Positions 1-11,600 are shown, counted from the stretch's first letter. The stretch: 64,000 nucleotides of DNA from Symbiodinium natans (GCA_905221605.1 CAJNDS010002770.1:46001-110000), one strand, 5' to 3'. Notes: generated by a model from the letters alone, not told the origin. Translations and numbers: made by a program.

Positions 1-119
1 ACGGAGCGACCTGGTTTGCACCCCCAAACAGTCGGTGTGTCCTGAATAGCCCGGCCAATCTGACTTTATTCAGGGGGCCCCTACTAAACCAGGTACAACA
101 TTATTACGCAGGGATTTTA

Positions 120-585
120 CACAGGGTCCAAAACCCAAGGGTACCACCTTAGGGGCCCAAGGTGACCCTAAATTTTAAACCCTAAAAACACTAAAAACCC
201 TACTTAAACCCGAAACCCGACAGACCCTATAATCGAGGGAGTCATACTCGGACCTTCAAGGGTGTACCCCTAAAGGTTTCCCTGAAGATGCTGCTAATAT
301 GGCCCTTATATTCCCTTAGGAATCTTTGAAAAAGTGCCCAAACCCAGGGTGCACCATCTTGGGGGTCCAAGGTAGAGTCGCATGATACGAAACCCTATAC
401 ACCTTAAACCCTGTGAACCTTAGTTAAACCCGAAACCTACAAACTGTATAAACCCCATACCCTTTAAACCTTTTTAACCCTATGAACCCTGTAAACCCTC
501 AAACCCTATAAACCCTATAAATCCTATCAAATGCAAACCCTACAAACCCTCAACCCGAAACCCTAATCTTAGTTGCTGAGTTCAT
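120..585. repeat. degenerate CCCTAAA array
   Basis: A loose array of CCCTAAA, CCCTATAAA and related units with point changes, older-looking than the perfect blocks further right. Confidence 0.85.
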
Positions 586-665
586 AAGCCCCCCCCCCCC
601 ACAAAAAATGTGTACTCTTTCAGTTCTATACATGATGATACTATATCCCAAAAAATCTAAAGTGT

Positions 666-727
666 AACCCTAAACCCTAAACCCTAAACCCTAAACCCTA
701 AACCCTAAACCCTAAACCCTGAACCTT
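666..727. repeat. near-perfect CCCTAAA block
   Basis: About eight consecutive CCCTAAA units, followed by a roughly 90-bp unique spacer that is open in frame on both strands. Confidence 0.95.
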
Positions 728-995
728 AAACACTCCCAGCGTTGCTGGGGGTGGCGCCTTCCGCTTCACATGGCCAATTTGGCTCTGCAGCCTTGGGCAG
801 GCATCATGACAGTCCGAACCCTAAAACCTAAACCCTAAACCCTAAATCCTAAACCCTAAGCCCTAAGCCCGAAACCCTAAACCCTAAACCCTGTCAACTC
901 TAGAGAGTCAGAGCCAGAAGCATCCTTACCCCGAAGGCCTCAGGGCAGTGGCCTCGGCCTGACGCACGCCCAGCGGAGTAAGGGGCCTCTGGGAC

Positions 996-1110
996 GGAAC
1001 TTAGGGTTTAGGGTTTAGGGGTTTAGGGTTTTAGGGTTGAGGGTTTAGGGTTTAGGGGTTTAGGGTTTAGGGGTTGGGGTTTAGGATTTTGGGTTTAGGA
1101 TACAATTTGG
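996..1110. repeat. TTTAGGG block
   Basis: TTTAGGG units with 1-base length variants. The spacer just left (897-995) reads open on the minus strand and ends at a GTAAGG donor-like site near 930. Confidence 0.85.
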
Positions 1111-1277
1111 GGGGTTCAGGGTCTGGGACGGAGTCTTGGGCTTGTTGGGTTGATAGGGCTTTAAGCAGGGTTCTTGGGGTTTTAAGCCAGGTCCGTAGAG
1201 TTTGTGGGTTTGCAGTGCTTGAGGGTTGCTAGGTTTCAGGATTGAAGGATGAAAGTTTACAAGGTTCAGGTCTACAC

Positions 1278-1370
1278 TTGGGATGTTCCCCCTGATACTA
1301 ACAGTCCTTAACGAGTATAGTCCCTATTCTAATCCCTATGAAGGACTGTGAGTTAAGGGGGAGCATCCCC
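1278..1370. mobile_element. MITE-like inverted repeat, copy 1
   Basis: Begins TTGGGATGTTCCCCCTGATA and ends with the imperfect inverse (TTAAGGGGGAGCATCCCC). The internal arms AACAGTCCTTA and GAAGGACTGT are also inverted. It is about 93 bp, has no coding capacity, and is a member of a dispersed family in this window. Confidence 0.7.
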
Positions 1371-1764
1371 AGTCTGCACTCTAGAGGGTTTAGGGCCCGG
1401 GAAGGACGGGATTCGGCTTCTGAGAAAGTCCCCCAAGTGTGGAAGCCGGAGTTTGCTAAGGGCTTCCCTCAACATGTCCCCAGAAGAAGCAGAATTTACT
1501 TCATATACTGCTTATGACGAATACCATCATAGCAGTAGTACTATGTAGTCATTATTATGAACACGTATCCTTTTATGATGATGCTAGGAGTTATTGTCTT
1601 TGCTTTTTGGGGGTTCTTAAGCAAGTAGTAGACAGTCCACACCGTGGGGATGTACCCCAGTCTACTATAACCCCTATAAAGGTACATGGACCCTAAAACC
1701 CAAAACCCAAAACCCTAAACGGACCGCAAACCCTTTCAGGGTTCATGTCGTCCCCACAAGGCAG

Positions 1765-1849
1765 GGGGGGACTGCCCCCATTGGGACCCCCGTCTCGCCA
1801 TCCCCTGGCTGCGCGTGCCGGACGAAGAAGACGTAGCGGGTGCCTTCGT
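1765..1849 (+). CDS. putative exon, unknown protein
   Basis: Open frame reading DCPHWDPRLAIPWLRVPDEE and on through DVAGAFV. It is preceded by CAAGGCAG (acceptor-like) and followed by a GTGAAG donor-like site, after which TTTAGGG repeats begin. The composition is strongly protein-like. I do not recognise the family. The splice sites are inferred. Confidence 0.55.
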
Positions 1850-2018
1850 GTGAAGTGGGTTTAGGGTTTAGGGTTTAGGGTTTAGGGCTTGTGCAGCCAT
1901 GTTCAGCCGATTTAGGGTTTAGGCAGCCATATTCAGCCGATTGTGTTTCCCAGGACCCACATACAGGCACAGAAGGCCCGCCAAGTCCTAATTGGGGATC
2001 TCCTGCATCAAATCCCAG

Positions 2019-2157
2019 GCCCCACGAATTCCCGCGACATCAGGCCCTCTTGTCAGAGGCAGCGGCCAACGCGTTCGTGGCTTTGTCGGAGTCCCCGCCC
2101 AACGGCCTAAGTACAGTATCCGAAGAAGAGTTTGCCCAGCAGTACGGCTGCTGCTAG
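2019..2157 (+). CDS. putative exon, unknown protein
   Basis: After an ATCCCAG acceptor-like site, the frame is open for 45 codons (PHEFPRHQALLSEAAANAFV onward to AQQYGCC). It ends at TAG or at an overlapping GTGTGT donor. It may be joined to the exon at 1765-1849 through a repeat-bearing intron. The family is not recognised. Confidence 0.5.
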
Positions 2158-2264
2158 TGTGTACTGCCAGCGCAGTCATCAAGAGTCCCCCCAAAAAAGG
2201 AACCTAAATTCTGTACAGCCCAACAGCTACGCTGGGAGACTAGATTTCTGCACATTCTTGCCAG

Positions 2265-2325
2265 GCCCTGGCCAGCGCAGCCGCAACATCGTCGGGCAAG
2301 CCCGCGTCCTCTATAACCAACTGCG
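2265..2325 (+). CDS. putative exon ending on telomeric donor
   Basis: A pyrimidine-rich tract ending TTGCCAG precedes an open stretch in two frames, one reading PGQRSRNIVGQARVLYNQLR. The exon ends CTGCG and the next bases are GTTTAGGG, so the repeat itself would supply the donor. The reading frame is unresolved. Confidence 0.45.
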
Positions 2326-4534
2326 GTTTAGGGTTTGGGGTTTAGGGTTTAGGGTAGAACTTCGTGATATTCAATAATAGGGGGAGGGGGGGGTAGGAGG
2401 AACATCGAATGCACAACAGGACCAAACATTCCGAAGACCTAGGACTTTGCGTTGAGGGTATGGGGCCTAAATGATAGCACAGCATGGTCCATTCCTAGGT
2501 GGCTTTTTTATGCAATCTAGCATTGTTTCGTAGCCAGCGTATGACATATCGTGTGTAGTGCATTGGACATAGTATGTAATATGTAGGAAAGAAGCATTCT
2601 ACTTCAAACATCCCCAGCCTACAGATTTGGATTTTGGGGTTGGGCACTCCAGGGACACTCTGGGTTGGGCACTCAGGGACACTCTGGGGATACTCTGGGG
2701 TGGGATACGGGTGATGGGCGAGGAGCAGACAGGGCGACGAGAAGAGTTTAGTTCAAAGTCTAACAACCCCAGGGGATTATAAGGGAACCCCAACCCTGAA
2801 AAAGGAAATAAGGGCCTGCTCCGGGTCCCAGCTGGTCTTGTGGAATTTAGGGTTTACTCTTTAGGGGGTGGCCCCCCAACGTTCCACAAAGCCAATGCCA
2901 CCGGCCATCTCCGGTTCATGCCCAGAATCATTGGAATCGGAGGTTTTTCTTTTTTGCTTTGGAGACGATGATCTTGGCAAGCGCCCTGTGCCTTTCGCCG
3001 CGTGTTTGCCACAGGCTGAACAACCTAGGAAGAAAAACGGTGCACTTTTCGCTTTGAGGGGCTTCTGAGGGAGCCCAAACCCGAAAAAAAGAAGGGGCTA
3101 AGGGCCCACTCTGGGTCCTAACCCTAAACCCTAAACCCTAAACCCCAAAACCCTAAACCCTAAACCCTAAACCCCAAAACCTAGATTCTCGATGCTTGAA
3201 AGTACTTCAGATGAAGTAACTCTTGTCCTCCATGAGCTGCTCATCCCAGTCCTGATGGCAAGAGTTCTCAAGGCTTCTATCCTCTACTACCGCGGTTTAG
3301 GGTTTAGGGTAGTTTAGGGTTTAGGGTTTAGGGTACCTCCTACCCACAATGAGGCCCAAATAGATTCCTTCTTTTCCGCCTTTTTGGGGTGGGATTGCCC
3401 GGGGGGGGGGGGGGGGGGGGGAGTAGCTGAGGTGGGGCTTGGCGAGTGACACCCGGAATCAAACACGTGCCCAGGTGCCTCCACCCACACGTCAGAGTCC
3501 TCCTCTCTCCTGGTACAGATCTTGCAAGCGTAGGGAGAAAGAACGACCCGCCCTAAACTTTAAGCCTTTAAGCCTATATTATGGTGTTTACAAGCGAACC
3601 GAACCCCCCCCCCCCGCCCCAAACAGAAAAAAAACACTAGAAGAGGTCCTCACTGCCACTCAACACAAACAAACAGGGAGCAGGGTGTGAAAGGCTCAAG
3701 GGGCTTAGAGGGTTTAAAAGGGGGCTTTCAGGGCGTACAGGGCTTCAAGCGGCTTAATTCATAAGGGGTCTCTCAGCAGAGCTCTTTCAACTGTTAACGG
3801 CTTTGTAAAGAGCTTAAAAGTTTTAGGGGCGTTTAAAGGGCTTGGGTGCTCTTTTTGATTGTCAAGGGCGGGTTCCCTAAACCCCAAGCCTTAAACCCTA
3901 AACCCCTAGAAACCTAAAAACCTACACAGGGTTCAGGGTTTCAAGGGCTTATGGAGAGGCAACACTGTTTGACATTTGGCGTTTTAATCTAACAGCCCGT
4001 TGAACGTTGCCCCCCTGAATTTAATCCGACCCTCGCATAATATATTGGAAAGAACCGAAAGAAGGAGTGAGCGTGCGCCTCTTGACGCCTATGTAGTTTG
4101 AAGGGGGGCAATGCATGTCAACGCTACTTCAGTGGACCTGGAGACATGGCCAAGATCACGCTCATGGATTTTCACGAACACTTCCGTGAAAGCAACCCTA
4201 AAAGCCCCTAAACCCGAAACCCTAAACCCTAAACCCAAAACCCTAAACCCGAAACCCTAAACCCTCCCCCGTATCTCCTGGAGATCCATCGGATGGCCAA
4301 GTCGTACAGGGCCTCTCAAACACGTCTGTGGTGTGCCAAAAGGGAACCCTGCAAAAACCCAAGAAAGCAACCTAGTAGCATCCCCCTAGAAAATCTAGCT
4401 AAAAGCCCTATAAGCCCCCTCTGAAACCTTCAAGTAGCCCCACATGATTGGACAAAAAAAAGAAGAACCAACCTCAACCCCTCAGGCCCGGGCCCCTGAA
4501 GCCACAATGGTGAAGCAACCCACCTTCGAGAGCT

Positions 4535-5080
4535 CTAGGGTTTTAGGGTTTAGGGTTTAGGGGTTTTAGTGTTGCTAGGGTTGTTAGGGTTTAGGGTTTT
4601 AGAGTTTTAGGTTTTCTTTAAGGTTTTAGGGTTAGGGTTTTAGGGCTTTAGGGTTAGGGTTTTGGAGTTTTGGGGTATTTTAGGTTTAGGGGTTAGGGTT
4701 TTGGGGTTTAGGGTTTTGGAGTTTTAGGGTATTTATAAGATTCAGGGGTTAGGGTTTTAGGGTTTTAGGGTTTTAGGGTTTTAGGGTTTCGGGTTATAAG
4801 GATTAGGGTTTAAGGCTCTCATGTGCGGGTTGTTAGGGCTTTTGAGGCCTCTAGGGCTTTTAAGGCTATTGCTTTTCATTTTCCTGATTTGCGCTGGGGT
4901 TCTAGGGCTTTCAGGGGCTTCAGGCTCTTTAGCGGTTTTCGGGTTCTTAGGACCTTTAGGGTGTTTAGGGCCTTTAGGGTTTAGGGTTTAGGGTTTAGGG
5001 CTTAGGTTTTAGGGTTTAGGGTTTAGAGTCTAGGGTTTAGGGGTTTTAGGCCTCAGGGATGTTTCAACTTATTGTTATTA
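4535..5080. repeat. degenerate TTTAGGG array
   Basis: About 540 bp of TTTAGGG with many TTTTAGGG, TTTGGAG and GGGCTTT variants. No gene seen. Confidence 0.85.
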
Positions 5081-5530
5081 GGGTTTAGGCTTTAGGGCAA
5101 TTAAGGCCTGTAGGCCAGGGCGCTGAAACCCATTGGGGGGTTGAGGGTCGAGGGGCTTAGTGCTGAGCACTTTAGGGTTTAGGGCTTAGAAGGCCCCTTA
5201 TCAACCCGCACATCTGATCACGCCTTAAACCCTAAGCCCTGAACCCTGAACCCTGAAGCCTGAACCCTGAACCCTAAACCCTAAACCCTAAACCCTAGCC
5301 CGAAACCCTAAACGATAGAACCCCCCAAACCCTAAAATGCCCAACGGTCGCACCCAACCGAGGGGAGGAGCCGCAGTGCCGACTCTCTAAGAAGCGAGCT
5401 GCGATGGTGGGCAGCCAGTAGCCCTTTGGCAACCTTGGCTCAACTTGGCTCAACTTGGTTTAGGGTTTAGGGTTTAGGGTTTAGGGTTTAGGGTTTAGGG
5501 CAACCCCGAGGCACCCTGAACCCTAAACCG

Positions 5531-5644
5531 CGCAAGCAAGAACGCTTGAGGCCAGATCCAGCCAAGCAGCTTCGGCACGAAGCGGTCGCGCAGGCCGCTG
5601 GCCGACCTGTACCCCCTGAAGTGCCCAAGACTAGAGCAACAGAA
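5531..5644 (+). CDS. putative exon, unknown protein
   Basis: Open frame RKQERLRPDPAKQLRHEAVA, continuing QAAGRPVPPEVPKTRATE, lying between two TTTAGGG blocks. It is followed by GTTCAGGG, a donor-like start to the next repeat block. The family is not recognised. Confidence 0.5.
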
Positions 5645-6190
5645 GTTCAGGGTTTAGGGGGTTTAGGGGGTTTAAGAGGTTTAGGGCTTAGGGGGTTCAG
5701 GGTTTATAGGGTTTAGGGGGTTTAGGTGGTTTAGGGTTTAGGGGTAAGCTCATCTGTGACACTGCAAACACCCCCCCCCCCCTCTCCCTCCACAAAACCC
5801 AGAACCCCCCACAAACATCATAAACTCTCTAAGGTTGGATCCACGGGAGTCGGCATCCGGATCAGAAGTATGGGGCCTTACTATACATAGAGTCTACACG
5901 GGGTTGTATTCTAACAAGTGACCCAAATGAAGGGCCCGCACTGCTAGATCCCCCAAGCCGTAAAGTTTAAGCGCCTCTTGTTGGCAGCCCGGGCCCTCTG
6001 TGAGAGCCCATAAAGCCTAAGGCCCTGAGAGCGCTAACCTCTAAACCCTAAACCCTAAGCCCTTCCATGGACATTCACCTCTCCGCCTGCAAATGCCCGA
6101 AAAGGCGGCGCTAGCTGGCTAGGTTAACCCAAATAAGAGGCTGCCACGGAAAGAGCTGACCATCAGGTTCAGTGCCCTAGACCCGACATT

Positions 6191-6294
6191 TTGGGATGTT
6201 CCCCCTTATACTACCCGTCCTTAATAGGGAATACAGTAGGTGCTATAAATCCCTATCCTATTCAGGACTGTTAGTCTAAGGGGGAACATCCCAA
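6191..6294. mobile_element. MITE-like inverted repeat, copy 2
   Basis: 104 bp with near-perfect termini: TTGGGATGTTCCCCCTTATA on the left and the inverse TAAGGGGGAACATCCCAA on the right. The CGTCCTTAATAGGG and AGGACTGTTAGTCTA arms are inside. One of the best-preserved copies. Confidence 0.85.
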
Positions 6295-6376
6295 CCGACA
6301 CCCACGCCTTGAGGGCAGCTGCACCAGCTGCCATGCGCGGAGAGGCACGCCTTTTCCGTTCGAAGACCGGATCTGT

Positions 6377-6447
6377 TACCCTAAACCCTAAACCCTAAAC
6401 CCTAAACCCTAAACCCTAAACCCTAAACCCTAAACCCTAAACCCGAA
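6377..6447. repeat. near-perfect CCCTAAA block
   Basis: About ten consecutive CCCTAAA units, followed by a degenerate tail to about 6560. Confidence 0.95.
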
Positions 6448-7299
6448 AACCAGAGTTAAATCCTAGAGCCAACGCCCTAAAGCCCTAATTAAACCCTATA
6501 ACCCGAATGTAACCCTAAACACGAAACCCCATTCAAACCCTAAACCCTGAACCCTATACCCCAAACCCTAGTTTCGCAGAGGTGCAGGGGCCCAAGCATA
6601 CACAAGGTCCTTTCTCCCACCTCGCCCGGGACGGCGCAGTGCCAGGAGTCCTGTGCTTTTGGGGGTTTAGGGTTTAGGGTTTAGGGTTTAAGGTTTTGGG
6701 TTGGATTGCTCCGATCGAGCTTCCCTGCGACCCCAAGACCCCCTTCTAAATTAGGGTCCCTTTTTTGGGGGTCCGCTTTACAAGGGTTGTCGTACTAGAA
6801 AGGGACCCAAAAAGGGATCCGAAATTAGAGAACTACCCATATCCCTCAAAACATAGCAGCTACCTTCCACAACTTCCAGGAATATTCCACTGGGCCCCCG
6901 CCACTTTATTTTGCCCCGTGCCCGCGCTGCATGAGAAGTTATGTAGTTGCATTCTTCCGGCTCATGTTTTCTGTCCCGCATAGCCGCGCACTTCAAGTTG
7001 GATTGGGACAATTTCCAAGCCGAAAGGTTTCAGCTCCCTATTCAACATATTATGTTGTGGGCCATGTAATCCTCCACCTGCATAATCCCTAAACCCATTA
7101 AGTCCCGTTAAGTCCCCGTAACCCCCTTAACCCTTAACCCTAAACCCTAGATCTAATGCCAGTTGCTCCACTTGGCCCCCTTGCCCTTGCCTTTAAAACT
7201 TTGCTTGCATGTCTGGATCATGCCTCGTGTATATTTAGTGGTTTAGGGTTTAGGGCTTAGGGGTTAGGGTTTAGGGTACAGTGAGGGAGACTTCCATCA

Positions 7300-7406
7300 A
7301 TAAGGGCGGGGGAGAAGCATGCGAGGCAAGTGGCAGCTAGCGGCCTTTTGGGGGAAGTGGCAGAAGTCAGTTCCCGACCCCGGAGGGGAGCAAGCGCGGC
7401 AAGCCG
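7300..7406 (+). CDS. putative exon, unknown protein
   Basis: Open frame KHARQVAASGLLGEVAEVSS, then RPRRGASAAS, ending at a GTGACC donor-like site at 7407. The next element is a CCCTAAA block. The family is not recognised and the exon start is approximate. Confidence 0.5.
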
Positions 7407-7487
7407 GTGACCAAAAAACACCCTAAACCCTAAACCCTAAACCCTAAACCCTAAACCCTAAACCCTAAACCCTAAACCCTCCCTTTC

Positions 7488-7553
7488 AAAACGAACGGCT
7501 CCTCGCAGCATCATCGCCCTTCCACGGCTGAGGCGACAGAAGGCAACGCCCTG
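7488..7553 (+). CDS. putative exon upstream of a conventional intron
   Basis: 22 codons (KTNGSSQHHRPSTAEATEGN then AL) ending on CTG followed by GTGAGC. It pairs with the acceptor at 7631 to give a compact ordinary intron. This is evidence that the spacers are genic rather than random. Confidence 0.6.
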
Positions 7554-7631
7554 GTGAGCTCGGGGCCCTGCAAGGGTTCGTGCTTGAGGTGGCCGGGTGC
7601 GTCTGCACCTGAACTGGCGGTCTTGTTTCAG
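7554..7631 (+). other. predicted 78-bp GT-AG intron without telomeric repeat
   Basis: Starts GTGAGC and ends CTTGTTTCAG, a strong acceptor. It contains no TTTAGGG, in contrast to the neighbouring presumed introns. Confidence 0.55.
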
Positions 7632-7666
7632 AGGCCTGCAGCCAACTGCGGGGACATTCAGCCCTA
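7632..7666 (+). CDS. putative exon downstream of the 78-bp intron
   Basis: Reads RPAANCGDIQP in frame with the preceding exon, then runs into the CCCTAAA block where CCCTAA gives a stop. It is either a terminal exon or spliced before the block. Confidence 0.45.
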
Positions 7667-7793
7667 AACCCTAAACCCTAAACCCTAAACCCTAAACTCT
7701 AAACCCTAAACCCTAAACCCTAAACCCTAAACCCTAAACCCTAAACCCTAAACCCTAAACCCTAAACCCTAAACCCTAAACCCTAAACCGTAA
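7667..7793. repeat. long near-perfect CCCTAAA block
   Basis: About 18 units of CCCTAAA with one CTCTAAA variant. Confidence 0.95.
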
Positions 7794-7904
7794 GGTACGA
7801 GTCCTCGTCATGGGTGTGTCAGTGTAGCATGGTGAGGCTTGGCATGTGATGTGAAGCTGAGCCCAGGCAAGCGGCCATTCGAAGTCTGCGTAAGTCGACT
7901 TGAC

Positions 7905-8045
7905 TAGGGTTTAGGGTTTAGGGTTTAGGGTTTAGGGTTTAGGGTTTAGGGGTTAGGGTTTAGGGTTTAGGGTTTATAGGGTGTATGGGGTTTATAGGGT
8001 TTATAGGGTTTGTAGGGTTTGTAGGGTTTGTAGGGTTTATGGGGT
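7905..8045. repeat. TTTAGGG block grading into TTTATAGGG
   Basis: Heptamers followed by 9-base units TTTATAGGG and TTTGTAGGG, showing local amplification of variants. Confidence 0.9.
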
Positions 8046-8424
8046 TTAGCAACGTAGTATAGGGGCCTGAATAGTTCGAATACGGTTTTGCGGGGTACTA
8101 TAGTATAGTTACAACAATTAGAAAAATTAGGGTTTTGGGAGTTACTGTAGTACAGATATAAAAAAAGGGACCCTAAGGGAATACTACTCGTCAGTATTCC
8201 GACCCCTCTAGGTACCTGGCCACTGCAAGCAAGCGCACGACGGGATGCGCGTGAACCTCAAAGCCCCTAAACCCTAAACCCTAAACCCTAAACCCTAAAC
8301 CCTAAACCCTAAACCCTGAACCGCAAACATCCGCTCGGAGGCTCTTTTGCTGCGCTGCAGGTCGCTTGGCTCTCAGGACCACCCCCTTGGCAGAGAGCTC
8401 TAACATGGGGAAACTCCAACCCCA

Positions 8425-8495
8425 AACCCCAAACCCCAAACCCCAAACCCCAAACCCCAAACCCCAAACCCCAAACCCTAAACCCTAAACAAGGG
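8425..8495. repeat. CCCCAAA variant array
   Basis: About eight CCCCAAA units followed by CCCTAAA, a homogenised variant block. Confidence 0.9.
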
Positions 8496-8637
8496 CTCGG
8501 GTTCTCTTGAAAAGCAGAAAATGAGTGCAAGCATCCTCATTGACGAAGGATGAGAGGTTCTACAGTAGGTGTCTTTCTGGGTTCAAGGCGCAAGGCCCTT
8601 AAGCCCCTAGGCCGGACTCGTACCTGCAACTCCGTAC

Positions 8638-8753
8638 CCTAAACCCTAAACCCTAAACCCTAAACCCTAAACCCTAAACCCTAAACCCTAAACCCTAACC
8701 CTAAACCCGAAACCCACGAAACCTCCCCCCCCCCCCCCCCCCCCCCCCCCCCC
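8638..8753. repeat. CCCTAAA block followed by C29 homopolymer
   Basis: About ten CCCTAAA units to 8712, then an uninterrupted cytosine run from 8725 to 8753. Confidence 0.95.
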
Positions 8754-9051
8754 ACACACAGAGTAGTGCATCCACAGGCGCCCGTCGCGAAGTCCTCCTA
8801 TCAGCTTGCGCCCGGCCTGTTCAGAGTGCTGCGACCCGCGCTCATTTTTGTTTCATGAGTCGGCCGAAGGGACAAAAGGGTTTTAAGGGTGTTTAGGGGT
8901 TTGGGGTAAGTTTAGGGGTTCATTAGGGGTTAGGGTAAGTTTGGGGGTTTAGGGTTTCAGGGTTCAGGTTTTAGGGTTTAGGGCCAGTTTAGGGAGTTAG
9001 GGTCTGGGGCTTAGGGAAAGTTTAGGGGTTTAGGGTTTTCAGGGGTTTGGG

Positions 9052-9138
9052 GTGGGAAACGCCGGCCTGCAGTCTCTTCTGCGGCACCACGGGCTTCTTG
9101 CGCATGAAGTTCCTAGGCGACAGCAGAGTATTGTGCAG
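9052..9138 (+). CDS. putative exon, unknown protein
   Basis: Open frame NAGLQSLLRHHGLLAHEVPR continuing RQQSIVQ, ending CAG before GTTCGAG (donor-like). Upstream is a TTTAGGG block with a TTTTCAG acceptor-like string near 9040. The family is not recognised. Confidence 0.5.
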
Positions 9139-9559
9139 GTTCGAGTTGTTTAACGATGCGTCTCAAGCGTATCGGTCTATCGCATCAACCCTAAACCCTA
9201 CATCCTAAACCCTAAACCCTAAACCTAGCAAATAACTGTGCCGAAGGTAGGGCCAGAGTTCAGATATCGGGGTACAGGTTTGTTGAGGTGGAGGTTTGCT
9301 GCTTTGTGAGCTGTTGGCCAACCTTTAAACATGATGACCGTCTTTGTCCCGTAAATGCATGTAGAACCAGAGAATATGTTCAAGAAAACATTTGCTCCAA
9401 ATTCCAAATTATCTCAGAACTTGGCCGCTTGTGGCTCCAAATTCGGAATTAATTTGGTGACTTTTGTTGCAGGGGTATCTATAGGGTTCTCTGCTGTAGG
9501 GCGACTAGGCTACTAGGAGTAAGGGGGCTAGCATGTGGTTCTGAGGAACCAGAAAAAGC

Positions 9560-9610
9560 TATATATATATATATATGTATGTATATATATATGTGTATAT
9601 ATATATATAG
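9560..9610. repeat. (AT)n microsatellite
   Basis: Alternating AT with GTAT interruptions. Confidence 0.95.
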
Positions 9611-9825
9611 ATATTCCTGATGGTAGGGGGTCGAAGGGGCGGGTGGGTGCTTATATCTGTCGCCCGACAGCTGCTTGGCGATAGCGAAAGGCAGAGCATG
9701 AGATGCTGAACCCTAAACCCTAAACCCCCTAAACCCTGAACCCTAAACCCTAAACTTTAAACCCTAAACCCTAAGCCCTAAGCCCTAAACCCTAAACCCT
9801 AAACCCTGCCAACGTTTTGGGGCGC

Positions 9826-9903
9826 CGGCTGGTTCCAGAGTGCGGCGCTGGGAGCGCTGCCTTTCGGCAGGAAATGGGTCACCTGCAGCAATGCCCCCTT
9901 TGG
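9826..9903 (+). CDS. putative exon, unknown protein
   Basis: Open frame RRLVPECGAGSAAFRQEMGH continuing LQQCPLW, followed at once by GGGTTTAGGG (repeat as donor). Left flank is a CCCTAAA block. Confidence 0.45.
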
Positions 9904-10180
9904 GGTTTAGGGTTTAGGGTTCAGGAGTTTGATTAGGGTTTAGGGTTTAGGGTTCAGGGGTTAGGGTTCAGGGGTTCAGGGGTTCAGGGGTTCAGGGGTT
10001 CAGGGGTTCAGGGGTTCAGGGGTTCAGGGGTTTAGGGTCTTACGGTTTAGGGTGGTGCCCATTCTTTGGGGTTTAGGGTTTAGGGTGTTGCCCCCTTCTT
10101 TGGGTGTCAAGAGGTTAGGGGTTATAGGGTTTAGGGATTATAGGGTTTAGGGTTTAGGGTTTGGGGTTTAGAGTTTAAGC
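9900..10180. repeat. TTTAGGG block with TTCAGGGG 8-mer array
   Basis: Contains about nine tandem TTCAGGGG units (about 9957-10028) within ordinary TTTAGGG. Confidence 0.9.
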
Positions 10181-10309
10181 GTCCGGCTTTCGAAGGCTTC
10201 GTCCTTACCCTAGGCCCTCGTCGCACCACCGACACCAAGCCCTAGAGCCAAAAAAACACCCTACACCCTACACCCTAAACCCTAAACCCTAAACCCTAAA
10301 CCCTTTCAG

Positions 10310-10437
10310 GTGACCTAGCACCAACAGAAGGGAACTCGGGTCTTAGGGAGGAAGGCTTTAGTAAAGGACAACTTCACACCAGGGAGTTGTTAGTTGGTGT
10401 ACCTTATATGAAGCTGCCATTTAAGGGGGGGATACAT

Positions 10438-10440
<3 letters not shown>
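10310..10440 (+). CDS. putative exon running into an AT microsatellite
   Basis: After CCCTTTCAG (acceptor-like, abutting a CCCTAAA block), the frame is open: [20 protein letters not shown] then [20 protein letters not shown]. It enters (TA)n from 10440. Where it ends is unknown, and translation through the microsatellite is not credible. Confidence 0.4.
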
Positions 10441-10481
<41 letters not shown>

Positions 10482-10550
10482 CTATATGTGTATGTATATA
10501 TGTATATATGTACATATGTACATATGTATATATGTATATCTGTATATATG

Positions 10551-10583
<33 letters not shown>

Positions 10584-10602
10584 ATATACATACATACACG
10601 TA
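10440..10602. repeat. (TA)n / (GTATA)n microsatellite
   Basis: About 160 bp of TATA and TGTATATG units. ORFs of repeated Y, I, M and C through it are artefacts. Confidence 0.95.
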
Positions 10603-10712
10603 TATATAGGGGCTCTAGGGTTTTTCCAGGGATGGATATGGCGTGTATGTTGAGGGGAAGCTACCGACCCTAAACCCTAAGGCGCAAACCCCCAAACCCC
10701 CAACCCACCCAG

Positions 10713-10872
10713 CAGATGCTGCAAAATGACGGCAAAGTTCAAGGACCCCTTCAAGGCATTTCTATGCCAAGATGCGGCAATAGAACGACAACACCCAAGG
10801 AAGCGTTGAGTGGCAATGTTCATGGGCAAAACCCAAGGAATCGAACAAGGGAACTTCCATGTCGAGGCCAAC
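10713..10872 (+). CDS. putative exon, unknown protein
   Basis: After CACCCAG, 52 codons are open (QMLQNDGKVQGPLQGISMPR, then CGNRTTTPKEALSGNVHGQN). The frame runs to the CCCTAAA block at 10873. The family is not recognised. Confidence 0.45.
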
Positions 10873-10874
10873 AC

Positions 10875-11600
10875 CCTAAACCCTAAACCCTGAATCCTAA
10901 ACCCTGAACCCTAAACCCTGAACCCTATAAATCCTATAAATCCTATAAATCCTATAAATCCTATAAATCCTATAAATCCTATAAATCCTATAAATCCTAT
11001 AAATCCTATAAATCCTATAAATCCTATAAATCCTATAAATCCTATAAACCCTATAAACCCTAAACCCTATAAACCCTATAAACCCTATAAACCCTATAAA
11101 CCCTATAAACCCTATAAAGCTTATAAACCCTATAAACCCTATTAACCCTAAACCCTATAAGCCCTACAAACCCTAAACCCTAAATCCTAAACCCTATACA
11201 CCCTATTCCCTATAAACCCTACAAACCCTACAAACCCTAAACCCTAAAAACCCTAAACCCTATAAACCCTAAACCCTATAAACCCTAAATCCTAAACCCC
11301 ATAAACCCCATAAACCCCATAAACCCTATAAACCCTATAAACCCTATAAACCCTAAATCCTATAAACCCTATAAACCCTATAAACCCTATAAACCCTATA
11401 AACCCTATAAACCCTAAATCCTATAAACCCTAAACCCTGTAAACCCTATAAACCCTATAAACCCCTTTCAACCCTATAAACCCTATAAACCCTATAAACC
11501 CTAAATCCTGAAAACCCTAAACCCTGTAAACCCTATAAACCCTATAAACCCTATAAACCCTATAAACCCTAAATCCTGAAAACCCTAAGCCCTATAAACC
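10875..11600. repeat. 725-bp C-strand array of 7- and 9-base telomere-like units
   Basis: CCCTAAA units pass into about 13 perfect CCTATAAAT 9-mers (about 10924-11045), then a long run of CCCTATAAA 9-mers with blocks of CCCTAAA and CCCATAAA. Each 9-mer contains TATAAA. No gene seen. Confidence 0.95.
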
